Origin: Chitinophagaceae bacterium
GTDB lineage: Bacteria; Bacteroidota; Bacteroidia; Chitinophagales; Chitinophagaceae
Assembly (NCBI GenBank): GCA_023957125.1
Contig: JAMLHL010000005.1
Coordinates: 64,061 to 128,060, forward strand
Length of the DNA stretch: 64,000 nucleotides
Direction: 5' to 3'
Shown: positions 36,430 to 45,312 of the stretch, in pieces
Layout: every line of letters starts with the position of its first letter
How positions within the stretch are numbered: position 1 is the stretch's first letter
Translations under genes and position numbers: made by a program
The notes under the pieces: generated by a model
Seen by the model: the letters and a program-made list of their open reading frames with translations, nothing else
Told to the model about the DNA's origin: nothing
Database searches by the model: none

Positions 36430-37899
36430 CTAAAACCCAAGACGTGCCTGTAAAAATAGCCCCTTTTCTTTTAATTGATTAAAGCTGTACTCCAGTGACA
36501 GCGTAAGATCGTAAATAGAAAGCATATCTATACCGGCACCCCCGGTGTATAACAACCGGTTGTTGAGCGGGTTGGCATTCAGTACGGTATGGTTATAAAC
36601 ATATCCTAAATCACCATAAGCTTTTACATAAAACCTGAAAGGGATGATGCGGTAAGACCTCGACTTCAGCCCGGTATTTAAACTGGGTCTCCAGATTTCT
36701 CTTCTGAGGGTAAATTTGGACAGTCCCCCGGCCGATCCATCCACTACATAATATTCCAATCCCCGCAGGAACATGTCGTTGTAACCCATGATCTGCTGGT
36801 TAAAAAAAGGCTGGTCAAAAGGCAGTTTCAACGTTGCCGCTCCCTGTAAGGCAAAATAGAGCCGGGGCGCCAGTTCCCAGTATTTACCCGCTTTGGCAGA
36901 GAATTCCCATAGGTTCATGCTTTTGCTCATTCCTCTTTTCAGAAAAGACGCGTCCCACTGAAAGCCTTTCATGGGGAAAGGAATATAATTGACATTGAAA
37001 TATTGATATTGATACGACAGTTCGGGATATCGTACTTCCCGGGCGTTGTTTCCATAATACTCAGGATTGCGGTAAAATACGGTATCATTGATCTTATTGA
37101 CGTTGTAGCTCAGTTTTACCTGATGCCTCCTGATATAGCCGGTCCGGTAACTGTAGCCTACCCCTACCCGTAGCTTTTCGGTAACAAACCGCGTTGGATC
37201 TTTGTAAAATACCTGTTTGTTGTTTTCTGTGAGATAGTTGATCTCCTTGTTTTGTGCAAATTGAAAATCAACACTTAGCCCGTGTTTGAGCGACTTGTCA
37301 AAATAGGGGGCCGTATAATTCAAAAGCAGTTGTTTTGAGTAACCGGTGATCAGCCATACATTTAGTTTATCGTTTCTTCCACTCAGGTTGTTCAGAATGA
37401 GCTTCAGACCGTAATTCACCCGGGCGAAACTGGCGTCGTATTCGTTTATCCATACATTAAAATTGCGGTCAACCGGTTTAAAATAGGGTACCGGGAAATA
37501 ATACCACCGCTCTTTTACATCCACCACCAGGTCCATAGAATCGCTGAACCAGTTGGTAAAATCCACGCTGGCGTCTATAAACAATCCGGTATTTACCAAA
37601 TTTCTTCTGGACAACGGGATGTTTTTCAGGACATCGGCAATCGAATACCGCTCATTTTTTTTCAGTGGTATTTCCCTGGAGATGATATAATCTTTTGTGA
37701 TTTTGTTGCCCGTGATGATAATATCGCGTATGGTAATAAAAGACGATTGCAGCACCTCGTCAGCTGCTTCCTGGGGTGTTTCCTGTTCTGCCTGGGCCTG
37801 CACAAATTGGGTAATACACAATAACACCAGCCATCCAGACGCATATTTAATCAGTAGCCTCATCCGCTCTATTGATGTATTATTTCGTTGTTTTTTCAA
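36430..37899 (-). CDS. BamA/TamA-like outer membrane protein with one POTRA domain
   Basis: A 489-residue protein. A signal peptide is likely (start KKQRNNTSIERMRLLIKYA, core GWLVLLCITQFVQAQA). One POTRA-like domain (about residues 52-125: ITIRDIIITGNKITKDYI...) is followed by a beta-barrel to the C-terminal Phe of QARLGF. The end of the barrel is rich in aromatic strands, such as LSYQYQYFNVNYIPFPM. Five-POTRA BamA is absent here; this short form is common in Bacteroidota and its cargo is unknown. It lies between the CBS and nadK genes, all on the minus strand. Confidence 0.85.
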   Translation of the reverse strand: MKKQRNNTSIERMRLLIKYASGWLVLLCITQFVQAQAEQETPQEAADEVLQSSFITIRDIIITGNKITKDYIISREIPLKKNERYSIADVLKNIPLSRRNLVNTGLFIDASVDFTNWFSDSMDLVVDVKERWYYFPVPYFKPVDRNFNVWINEYDASFARVNYGLKLILNNLSGRNDKLNVWLITGYSKQLLLNYTAPYFDKSLKHGLSVDFQFAQNKEINYLTENNKQVFYKDPTRFVTEKLRVGVGYSYRTGYIRRHQVKLSYNVNKINDTVFYRNPEYYGNNAREVRYPELSYQYQYFNVNYIPFPMKGFQWDASFLKRGMSKSMNLWEFSAKAGKYWELAPRLYFALQGAATLKLPFDQPFFNQQIMGYNDMFLRGLEYYVVDGSAGGLSKFTLRREIWRPSLNTGLKSRSYRIIPFRFYVKAYGDLGYVYNHTVLNANPLNNRLLYTGGAGIDMLSIYDLTLSLEYSFNQLKEKGLFLQARLGF

Positions 37900-37949
37900 A
37901 GGGTAAAAGATACGATTAAAGTACCGCTCAGGCGTCTTGCGGGATCATA

Positions 37950-38609
37950 TCAGATGTTAAGGTAATTCATCAGGTGATGAAAATTACTTTGTAACTCATT
38001 CTGATACAATTCTTCTCCGTAATAGTATTTTATCTTGTATTCATGCCGCTGCAGCGTGGCAATAACATCCGATATTTCGGCTTTATTGATGCGGATGGTA
38101 ACGGTGAGTATTTGGGTTGAAGTATCTAAATAACAGTTAAGCTGCGTGATATAAGCGTCGTTTGATTCAATCAGCCGGCACAATTCACCGATGGAGAATT
38201 CAGATTTTTCCATCTCAAGGATAATGACCCCGCCCTGTTCCTCCGTACCCACAAAAACGGCCAGTTGCTTAAACAGGTCGTCTTCGCCGATAACGCCCAT
38301 CAACCGGAATTGTTTATCTATCACCGGCACCACGGACAGGTGGAGATCCACAGCTCTTCTTACAGCCAGGAGAAAAAAATCGTGTTGATATACGTAGGGC
38401 CGGGTGAAAAATGCCTGGAGACCTTTAAGCGCTTGTTTCCCATCGCCGTCCAGTAAGTCGTCTTCACTGATCAACCCGAGATAGGTCTCTTCCTCCACCA
38501 CAGGAAGATGAGAGACGTGGAAGTCGTTCATTTCCCGTAATGCCTTTCCCGCATTATCGTCCACATGTAACAATGGAATGTTTTGCGATATAAGTTCTCC
38601 TGCAAACAT
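37950..38609 (-). CDS. CBS-domain protein with ACT-like C-terminus (AcuB-like)
   Basis: A 219-residue cytoplasmic protein. Two CBS domains span residues 3-60 and 70-125 (for example VSHLPVVEEETYLGLISEDDLLDG and LSVVPVIDKQFRLMGVIGEDDL), which usually bind adenine nucleotides. Residues 130-205 form an ACT-like beta-alpha-beta unit (GVIILEMEKSEFSIGELCRLI, QILTVTIRINKAEISDVI). The combination matches AcuB-type regulators; the target is unknown. It starts 21 bp after the alpha/beta hydrolase gene ends. Confidence 0.82.
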   Translation of the reverse strand: MFAGELISQNIPLLHVDDNAGKALREMNDFHVSHLPVVEEETYLGLISEDDLLDGDGKQALKGLQAFFTRPYVYQHDFFLLAVRRAVDLHLSVVPVIDKQFRLMGVIGEDDLFKQLAVFVGTEEQGGVIILEMEKSEFSIGELCRLIESNDAYITQLNCYLDTSTQILTVTIRINKAEISDVIATLQRHEYKIKYYYGEELYQNELQSNFHHLMNYLNI

Positions 38610-38630
38610 AAGAAGTACATTTTATGCCCG

Positions 38631-39419
38631 TTACCCGGTTACCGCTGCAGGTTCATTCAATTTTGTGAGAAACTGGTACAAAATTTTGTTAAACTCCTCG
38701 GGAACCTCCATCATGGGGGCGTGTCCGCATTTATCAATGAAGTGTAATTCACTGTTAGGAATGAGCCGGTTGAATTCTTTACCAACAAATGGGGGCGTGA
38801 TGGAATCGTTGTTACCCCATACCAGCAAAGTAGGTTGTTTGATCTCGCTCAGCTCTTCTCCCAGGTTATTGCGGATAGCGCTTTTAGCCAGTGCAATAAT
38901 TTTGATAACCTTCAGGCGGTTGCTGGTGATCTCAAAAACTTCATCTACCAGTTCTTTGGTAGCCATTTTGGGATCGTAAAAAGTAAGCTCCGTTTTTGCT
39001 TTAATATAGTCGTAATTTCCTCTTTTGGGATAAGTATCTCCCATACCGTTTTCAAACAATCCTGAACTCCCGGTAAGGATCAGCGACCTGACCTTTTCCG
39101 GATGTTTTAAGATATACAGCAACGCTACATGACCTCCCAGGGAGTTTCCCAGGAGATGGATCCTGGAGTAAGATTTGTATTCTATAAACCGGTGAACAAA
39201 TTTTTCTATTCCCCCCACTGAAGTATGCAGCAAATCAAGTTCTAAAAGAGGGAGAACCGGAACCACTACTTTGAATTGTTTCTTAAAATAATCAACCAGG
39301 TCTCCAAAATTACTCAGAGCGCCGAAAAGTCCATGAAGTAAAATCAAGGTTTCTCCTTCACCCTCTTCTATATATTTGAATTTGCCATCTTCTTTAATTT
39401 CGTAACTCATCCTGTTCAT
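38631..39419 (-). CDS. Alpha/beta hydrolase
   Basis: A 262-residue cytoplasmic protein. Oxyanion LHGLFGALSN near residue 28, nucleophile LLGNSLGGHVAL (Ser near residue 93), an Asp in VWGNNDSITPP and the catalytic His in DKCGHAPMMEVP are all present. The family includes esterases, C-C hydrolases and haloperoxidases; nothing decides between them. It is the first gene of a minus-strand run ending in nadK. Another alpha/beta hydrolase of different sequence is at 21128. Confidence 0.87.
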   Translation of the reverse strand: MNRMSYEIKEDGKFKYIEEGEGETLILLHGLFGALSNFGDLVDYFKKQFKVVVPVLPLLELDLLHTSVGGIEKFVHRFIEYKSYSRIHLLGNSLGGHVALLYILKHPEKVRSLILTGSSGLFENGMGDTYPKRGNYDYIKAKTELTFYDPKMATKELVDEVFEITSNRLKVIKIIALAKSAIRNNLGEELSEIKQPTLLVWGNNDSITPPFVGKEFNRLIPNSELHFIDKCGHAPMMEVPEEFNKILYQFLTKLNEPAAVTG

Positions 39420-39817
39420 ACCTCAATTAATTGCTAAGATAATTTTTTGCCTCATACCAACCCCATTCTATACAAAGAAAAGGAAAAAACCTGGAAATAA
39501 CAGGTTCCGGTGCTTCCCATCCCCTGAGGTTCTTTTCAAAAGCGTTTAATCATTCCTTAAATTTATTATAATTTTTTGTCTTAAATACATTTTTTGAAAC
39601 AACGGAGCAATGAAATCCGGCGTTGCGCCGGGCAGCGCCGTGACAGGCATAGAAAAGATAAATATATATAATTGATAGCTAATCTTTTATATATAAAGGG
39701 TGCAACAAGAGCGCATTTTTATTTGCAAAGATTGACACTTCGGAATAAAATTCACTGCCGGCCGGTATCCTTCGGCCGGATAGAGCTGAAATTTGCGCTA
39801 CACCCGTTTATGTTGGG

Positions 39818-39826
39818 TATCTTTGC
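39818..39826 (+). promoter_or_regulatory. Promoter element TATCTTTGC upstream of the TlpA-like gene
   Basis: The -7 element TATCTTTGC (TAnnTTTG) lies 19 bases before ATG 39846, with TTTG at 39792-39795 upstream at a slightly long spacing of 22. This supports the start at 39846. The rest of the 426-bp gap 39420-39845 holds nothing else I can name. Confidence 0.5.
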
Positions 39827-39845
39827 AAATCTTAAGAAATTGTAT

Positions 39846-40991
39846 ATGCAACGTGTTGGAATAGTTGTAAGTTTTTTCATCCCGGCATTTTTCCTTTTTA
39901 GCGCCTGCAGAGAGAAAAAAGTGCTGACAACCATCAATGTTTCCATACAAAACAATCCGCAACAGCAGAGGGTATCTCTTATCGGTAAGGGATATAACAC
40001 CCCGCCCATGGTGCTTGATACCACCACCCTCGGAGAGGGCAACGGTCATTGTCAATTTCAAACCCCGATCAATCCCGATGGAATTTATAGTGTTAGATTT
40101 GAAAAAGACGGCAGGTATATTTTGTTCAGTAATGACGAACCCGTAATTGATATTCATGCAGACTGGAATGATTTCAGGGGTTATGCTATCTCTTCCCCGG
40201 GATCTGCCTCCCTCAAAAATATGCTGATAACCTTCAATGAATACCTGACCGCTATTGATTCGCTCAGGAATCATGGTTTGCATAGCGGATCAGACAGCCT
40301 GAAGGTAATATGGAGCAGTGCTGAGCAGAAAAAGGCAGAAGAGGCGGAGGATTACCTGTATCAATTTACTGATACAACAAAAACACCGGCCGTGGCGCTG
40401 TACGCCCTGGGTATCCTGACGCAAAGAAACAAGGATATTGATCCGCAGCAGATGAAGTCGCTCCTCTCCCGTCTTATGGATCGTTTTAAAGACAATTATG
40501 AGGTGAAGAACGTAGCTGCTTCCGTAACCAACCTGTTGGATAAACAAATGTTGTTGCCCTCCGTTGGGAAGGCGGCGCCTTTGTTTAGTTTACCCGACAC
40601 TTCCGGGCAAACCATTGATCTCGGATCTTTCCGGGGCAGGTATGTTTTAGTGGATTTTTGGGCAAGTTGGTGTGCGCCATGCAGACAGGAGAATCCAGCG
40701 GTGGTGGCTGCCTACAATACCTATAAGGACAAAAACTTTACCATCCTGGGCGTTTCTCTGGATAAGAATAAGACCGCCTGGTTAAATGCCATTCAAAAAG
40801 ACGGGCTCGCATGGACCCAGGTGAGTGATTTGAAGGAATGGGAGAGCAAGGTGGTGTCCCTGTATAATATTGAGGGTATCCCTTTTAATGTATTATTGGA
40901 CCCGGACGGAATTATCATTGCTATGAATTTGAGAGGGCAAATGCTCCACAAGAAACTTGCGGAAGTGTTGGATAAGCAAACGGAAATGTAA
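39846..40991 (+). CDS. Lipoprotein thiol-disulfide oxidoreductase (TlpA/ResA-like with DUF4369-like N-terminal domain)
   Basis: A 381-residue protein from ATG 39846. The first 21 residues are a lipoprotein signal (FFLFSAC, Cys21 modified). Residues 30-240 form the beta-rich DUF4369-type domain followed by a helical part; residues 245-381 are a thioredoxin fold with WASWCAPCRQE near residue 277 as the CxxC site and the cis-Pro in EGIPFNV. It would reduce disulfides in the periplasm, anchored to a membrane. Such fusions are typical of Bacteroidota. The promoter element at 39818 supports this start. Confidence 0.9.
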   Translation: MQRVGIVVSFFIPAFFLFSACREKKVLTTINVSIQNNPQQQRVSLIGKGYNTPPMVLDTTTLGEGNGHCQFQTPINPDGIYSVRFEKDGRYILFSNDEPVIDIHADWNDFRGYAISSPGSASLKNMLITFNEYLTAIDSLRNHGLHSGSDSLKVIWSSAEQKKAEEAEDYLYQFTDTTKTPAVALYALGILTQRNKDIDPQQMKSLLSRLMDRFKDNYEVKNVAASVTNLLDKQMLLPSVGKAAPLFSLPDTSGQTIDLGSFRGRYVLVDFWASWCAPCRQENPAVVAAYNTYKDKNFTILGVSLDKNKTAWLNAIQKDGLAWTQVSDLKEWESKVVSLYNIEGIPFNVLLDPDGIIIAMNLRGQMLHKKLAEVLDKQTEM

Positions 40992-41044
40992 CCGCGCCGG
41001 ATTACAGCGCTGCAAGACCTTCCCGGAAAATCCGGTGGTGCGGA

Positions 41045-41293
41045 TCAGTTTTTGTTGAAGATGAACATAAAAGGCTTCAGGTCCGACTGATACATTATCT
41101 GTGTCAGCGTTTTTTGTTCCTGCAGGATTTTGTACCTGTTCATGTCTATCAACTCATTCGATCTGCAAAAGGTATCTGCAGATTCTACCAGAATGAGTAA
41201 CTCGTTCAGTTTTTCCACCTCGTACTCTATGGCCTTGTCGCTCATAGACTCGTCTTTCAATAAAACCAGCAAATCACGATTAGATGTTTTCAT
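41045..41293 (-). CDS. Small hypothetical protein
   Basis: An 82-residue, mostly helical and charged protein (about residues 17-40 form an amphipathic Glu/Leu-rich helix) with one cysteine. No signal peptide. I do not recognise a family. It starts 41 bp downstream of the 44-residue lipoprotein gene on the same strand, so the two could be one small operon. Confidence 0.5.
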   Translation of the reverse strand: MKTSNRDLLVLLKDESMSDKAIEYEVEKLNELLILVESADTFCRSNELIDMNRYKILQEQKTLTQIMYQSDLKPFMFIFNKN

Positions 41294-41334
41294 GTCTATG
41301 GGATTTCAATTTTGGATAATGTATTTTTACTTTA

Positions 41335-41469
41335 TTAATACCCAACCATTCCCTTATGACTGGGACAACCACAACCTTTCTGCCCTCCTTTAAAAACACT
41401 ACACCCGCTCATTAACACGGCTAACACTGCAACCACTATTAAAAACAATTTAAACCGGTCTTTCCTCAT
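41335..41469 (-). CDS. Small Cys-rich lipoprotein (44 residues)
   Basis: Read from ATG 41469 to TAA 41335. The sequence has a basic start (MRKDRFK), a hydrophobic core (LFLIVVAVLAVL) and the lipobox MSGC with Cys23, then the 21-residue tail SVFKGGQKGCGCPSHKGMVG ending in Tyr. The tail has a Gly-Cys-Gly-Cys-Pro motif that could bind metal or form disulfides. The gene is short but has a perfect lipoprotein layout. A similar GCP motif occurs in the lipoprotein at 60444. Function unknown. Confidence 0.7.
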   Translation of the reverse strand: MRKDRFKLFLIVVAVLAVLMSGCSVFKGGQKGCGCPSHKGMVGY

Positions 41470-41587
41470 GATATTCTATCTTTCCGTACGGTTGTAAATT
41501 TAAACTAAATTATCCTAAAATTATTGTTATTAATAGGATGCCAAAAAACAGGCTGACAATAATACTTATTTTAATTTGAATAGCCAT

Positions 41588-42673
41588 ATGTCGGCGCTCA
41601 AAATTTTAGTGGCTCCCCTGGACTGGGGGCTCGGTCATGCTACCCGTTGTATTCCTATTGTAAATGAATTAGTTAGCAACGGTTGCGCAGTAACGATCGC
41701 TGCCGAAGGAAAGGTGTTGCAGGTTCTTCGGGAGGAGTTTCCCCGGCTTTCTTTTCTGCCGCTGAAGGGATACCGGATTTTTTACCATAAGGGAAGAAAT
41801 GGTTTCGCATTCAAAATGGCCCGGCAAATTCCCCGGATAATAGCAGTTATCAGCTATGAACAAGCCTGGTTGCGGGAAGTGATGGAGGAGCATCAATTTG
41901 ACATGGTTATCAGTGATAATCGCTATGGACTTTACACAAAACGTGCCTATTCGGTGTTTATCACCCACCAGTTGAATATCAAAACCGGGATCGGCACCTG
42001 GGCCGACCGGTGGTTGCGGCGGATCAACTATTGGTATATTAAGCGGTTTGACGAGTGCTGGGTTCCCGATTTTGAAGAGGTTCCAAACCTGGCAGGTGTT
42101 CTGTCTCATCCGCTGGTGGCGCCTCCCAACGTGAGGTACCTCGGTCCCCTGTCGCGGCTGGTAAAAATCAATACCGAGAAAAAATATGACCTGGTATTCA
42201 TATTATCGGGCCCCGAACCACGTCGTTCCCTATGGGAACGGGCTCTTTTGAAAGAACTGCATCGTTACAGGGGGAGGGTTTTGCTTATCCGGGGATTGCC
42301 GGAGGACGCGCCTCCTGTGGCAGTTGCTGCCCCGGTGGAGGTCATTAATTTTGCTGCATCGGAGGCTTTAAACGCCGTTATCCAACAGGCAGAATGGGTG
42401 ATTTGCAGAAGTGGCTATACCTCCGTTATGGACCTGGTTCAATTGCGACAAAAAGCCATCCTGGTGCCTACACCCGGGCAAGCCGAACAGGAGTACCTGG
42501 CGCAATGGTTGTATTCAAATAACATCTTTTATACGTGCACGGAAGACGCATTTTCCCTGCCGGATACCATTTACCGGGCCGCTGAATTTCCTTTCGACTT
42601 CTCAGGGTTCAGTTTGCCGTTTTCCGGCTATAAAAATACGATTGGGGAGTTGGTAAAGTTAAAACTCCAATGA
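41588..42673 (+). CDS. MurG-like glycosyltransferase (GT-B fold)
   Basis: A 361-residue protein from ATG 41588 (an earlier TTG at 41576 is less likely). The N-terminal LVAPLDWGLGHATRCIPI matches the acceptor/phosphate loop of MurG-type GT-B enzymes. The C-terminal half has CRSGYTSVMDLV and PTPGQAEQEYLAQWL, the donor-binding and Gln motif of the family. It has no signal peptide and probably sits at the inner face of the membrane. It is not MurG itself; the sugar and acceptor are unknown. The insertion sequence begins 49 bp after its stop. Confidence 0.85.
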   Translation: MSALKILVAPLDWGLGHATRCIPIVNELVSNGCAVTIAAEGKVLQVLREEFPRLSFLPLKGYRIFYHKGRNGFAFKMARQIPRIIAVISYEQAWLREVMEEHQFDMVISDNRYGLYTKRAYSVFITHQLNIKTGIGTWADRWLRRINYWYIKRFDECWVPDFEEVPNLAGVLSHPLVAPPNVRYLGPLSRLVKINTEKKYDLVFILSGPEPRRSLWERALLKELHRYRGRVLLIRGLPEDAPPVAVAAPVEVINFAASEALNAVIQQAEWVICRSGYTSVMDLVQLRQKAILVPTPGQAEQEYLAQWLYSNNIFYTCTEDAFSLPDTIYRAAEFPFDFSGFSLPFSGYKNTIGELVKLKLQ

Positions 42674-42722
42674 TGACAGAGTGGGTTCCGCTTGATTGAC
42701 AGATTGAAGTACAAGGAGGGGG

Positions 42723-44813
42723 TTAACCCAAGTTGCAGCTAAGGGGGTGAATATTCGCCAGTAGAGGGGGTTTCAATTTTTTTGAGTTCCGGTTTGTGTA
42801 CTACAAATTTCCTTTTGGCGAAAGGGTACGGTTTATATTTCAGAGACTTGTATATCTCTAATAGGTTTTCATTGGGCTCTGTGCTTTTCTTTATCAGGAT
42901 CAGTTGGTCTGCGGTGTTTTGAGCTGTGGTGGTTACCAGTTTTTGAGTCTGGCTGATACGTAGTATTTCTTTCCACCCGTGAGTTATACCGCTTCTTTTC
43001 GCCTGGTACCGGATGGTATTGACCAACCAATAAGCCAATAATCCCAGGTGCAGATGAGCCATGGTGGACTTATCACTCTGGTGATAGATGGGTCTTAAAT
43101 CCAAATCAGTCTTTAAAGTACGCATGGTAGCTTCTACTTCGCGGATGATATTGTAGGTTGACCAAAGCGTTTGCTCCTGTTCCACATCTATATTGGTTCG
43201 AACAAAATAAGCTCCGATTTCTGTTTGTCTCTCATTCCACAAACTGTTGAGTGACCATTTTATTGCGGTAGCATTTCCGTCTTTGCCCGGTTCTATTGCT
43301 ATATCATAAAAACGAGCCACAGATCTGTACTTCTCAATAGCCCGCCCAATACGTCGTTGCACCTTCTCCATTTGCTTTATCCCGTGCCTGGAGTCAATCC
43401 CATTTTGGGCTTTCTTCAACTCCGTTTCAAAACGCGAACGGAACAACCCGAGCATAGAGGATTCAGTAGCTTGCTTAGCTTCACTTTGCACACGCAGAAA
43501 GTAATCCTTACCGCCAGGTGTAGCAACCCGCTGCAATACCAGTTGTGTTTTGTTTTTGGTGATCATCGTCTGTGGCTGGCTTCCAATCACCGCTTCATAA
43601 TCTTTAAGTTGCCTGCGGCTCACGCATACATAGCGAAGACCATGCCCTTCCAAAAGAGCCAGGTTCTCTTCAGAGGCAATACCTGCATCCACTATTACAA
43701 TACCTTTATGATCACCATCACCGGAAGTGATCTTTCTTACTGTGGATATAATATCAGGCAGCGTGGAAGCATCCGCTTTGTTGCCTTCATAAATGTTGGA
43801 GTATTTTAAAAACCCTTCCGGGTTGATAACCAGGGCAAGCACTACGAGTTTGGCATCCCTTCTTTTTTCCTTGCTTTTGCCAAAGCGGGCAAGCCGGCTG
43901 TGTTTTTTGCTCCCTTCAAAATAGGTGTTGGTCAGATCATATAATACAATACTGTCCTGCAGGTCAAAAAGCTCATTAGTCCTGATGCTCAGGTATTGCT
44001 CTAAGTGTTCCCTGATATCATAGAGCTTTAAGGACTGTTCATAAAGTTTATCCTTGGTAATTTTGTCTGCCGGGTAACCCGTCAGTTCGCAAACAGCGGA
44101 GTTTTCTTTTATCCATCGTGCAGTGCACAACTCTGATGCAGGATATACCGCACGGCTGATAATTTGCGTACAAGCCAGCCTGATTTGCTCATCACTCCAT
44201 CCCAATGTGGACAGAAAAGAAGGAAGACCTAATTGATCCAAAGCCTGATAACACAGCCATTCACCACCCAGTTCCCGTGCTTCTTTATGCCGGATGCTGT
44301 CTGCATAAACCTTTGTTCTTGTTTCATTCTTTTGCTTTTTCTCCCCGCTTAAATCAACACGACCTTTTTCAATTATGAGCTTCCAGTATTTTTCAGTAAG
44401 CTCCCGCACCACCGGATCTTCTTCTGAAAACATGCTCCTCAATCCTTCCCTGCGGTCTGTAAGATGTTTTTGGATCTTATTTTTTTGTTCGGGACTCACG
44501 CCTTCCATAAAACCGATGTTCAAAATAGTGCTGTGGCAAACCCGGTTATTCTCATTTCGATAGCTCTCCACAAGCCGGTAATAGCCATCGCTTTTACCGG
44601 TAGCCGCATTGATACGAACGGAGACCTTGAAGTACATGGTGCAAATCTCTGTTAATGATCCCTAACAAAAAACACCCCCCTGTGTACTACAAACCAGAGG
44701 TGAATTTCAAAATACTAATAATCAGTTAGTTATAGATATAACTAAAACATAACCCATTTCATCCCCGCAGTAAAAAAATTTAAAATAGCCCCCGGAACTG
44801 CAAGATGGGTTAA
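42723..44813 (-). mobile_element. IS1634-family insertion sequence, complete
   Basis: The element is 2091 bp. Its ends form 25-bp imperfect inverted repeats: left 42723-42747 begins TTAACCCAAGTTGCAG and the right end 44789-44813, read inward, begins TTAACCCATCTTGCAG, with 20 of 25 bases matching including a shared GGGGG. It holds one transposase gene. Its stop codon lies inside the left repeat. No target-site duplication could be seen in the flanks, and no gene is interrupted: it lies between the glycosyltransferase and the SMR exporter genes. Confidence 0.9.
42739..44637 (-). CDS. IS1634-family transposase
   Basis: A 632-residue transposase that looks intact. Acidic residues of the DDE site lie in YDLTNTYFEGSK, IVIVDAGIASEENLALLEGHGL and REVEATMRTLKTDLDLRPIYH, the last being the C-terminal Glu region. 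The N-terminal part carries the DNA-binding region. Its stop (TAG at 42739-42741) lies inside the left terminal repeat. Being full length suggests the element may still be active. Confidence 0.93.
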   Translation of the reverse strand: MYFKVSVRINAATGKSDGYYRLVESYRNENNRVCHSTILNIGFMEGVSPEQKNKIQKHLTDRREGLRSMFSEEDPVVRELTEKYWKLIIEKGRVDLSGEKKQKNETRTKVYADSIRHKEARELGGEWLCYQALDQLGLPSFLSTLGWSDEQIRLACTQIISRAVYPASELCTARWIKENSAVCELTGYPADKITKDKLYEQSLKLYDIREHLEQYLSIRTNELFDLQDSIVLYDLTNTYFEGSKKHSRLARFGKSKEKRRDAKLVVLALVINPEGFLKYSNIYEGNKADASTLPDIISTVRKITSGDGDHKGIVIVDAGIASEENLALLEGHGLRYVCVSRRQLKDYEAVIGSQPQTMITKNKTQLVLQRVATPGGKDYFLRVQSEAKQATESSMLGLFRSRFETELKKAQNGIDSRHGIKQMEKVQRRIGRAIEKYRSVARFYDIAIEPGKDGNATAIKWSLNSLWNERQTEIGAYFVRTNIDVEQEQTLWSTYNIIREVEATMRTLKTDLDLRPIYHQSDKSTMAHLHLGLLAYWLVNTIRYQAKRSGITHGWKEILRISQTQKLVTTTAQNTADQLILIKKSTEPNENLLEIYKSLKYKPYPFAKRKFVVHKPELKKIETPSTGEYSPP

Positions 44814-44930
44814 GCACATGATAGTTGATTCAATAGCCGCGAATGCACGGATATAAAAGGATCTTGAAATTCCATTCGTGCATCCGTGGCATATTTATCA
44901 TACGATATTTTAAATTTAACCGGACAATAT

Positions 44931-45257
44931 TTAGTGAGAAACCACCTTTAATCCAATGATTGAGGCGATCAGGGTAGTGATAAAAAATACCCTCCAGAAA
45001 TCGGCCGGGTCGCGAAATACAAAGATCCCGACAAGTACGGTACCAACGGCTCCGATCCCGGTCCAAACGGCATAGGCCGTACCGATGGGCAGGGTTTGTG
45101 TAGCCTTCACCAATAAGTACATGCTCAAAGAAAGACAAACGAAAAAACCGGCATACCACATATTGGCCGTGGCCCCCTCGGATTCTTTTGCTTTTCCAAG
45201 ACAGGAAGCAAAACCAACTTCAAACAAACCCGCGATGATCAGCAGCATCCAGTTCAT
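44931..45257 (-). CDS. Small multidrug resistance protein, SugE/Gdx-like
   Basis: A 108-residue four-helix membrane protein. The start MLLIIAGLFEVGFASCL has the essential Glu of the SMR family, and LPIGTAYAVWTGIGAVGTVL plus the end IGLKVVSH fit the SugE/Gdx branch, whose studied members export guanidinium ion in exchange for protons. No guanidine riboswitch was seen in the 55 bp upstream. The gene lies between the insertion sequence and kdsB, on the minus strand. Confidence 0.9.
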   Translation of the reverse strand: MNWMLLIIAGLFEVGFASCLGKAKESEGATANMWYAGFFVCLSLSMYLLVKATQTLPIGTAYAVWTGIGAVGTVLVGIFVFRDPADFWRVFFITTLIASIIGLKVVSH

Positions 45258-45312
45258 AATGACATATTATTGTTGTAAAACATGAGAGGGTGGCTTGTAC
45301 AAAGCTTTTTAT

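Noticed and set aside
42700..42722. Target-site duplication flanking the insertion sequence
   Set aside because: The 10-20 bases outside the two ends share no convincing direct repeat.
45258..45312. Guanidine riboswitch upstream of the SMR exporter
   Set aside because: The 55-bp gap is too short and none of the conserved ACGR or GGACG elements is visible.
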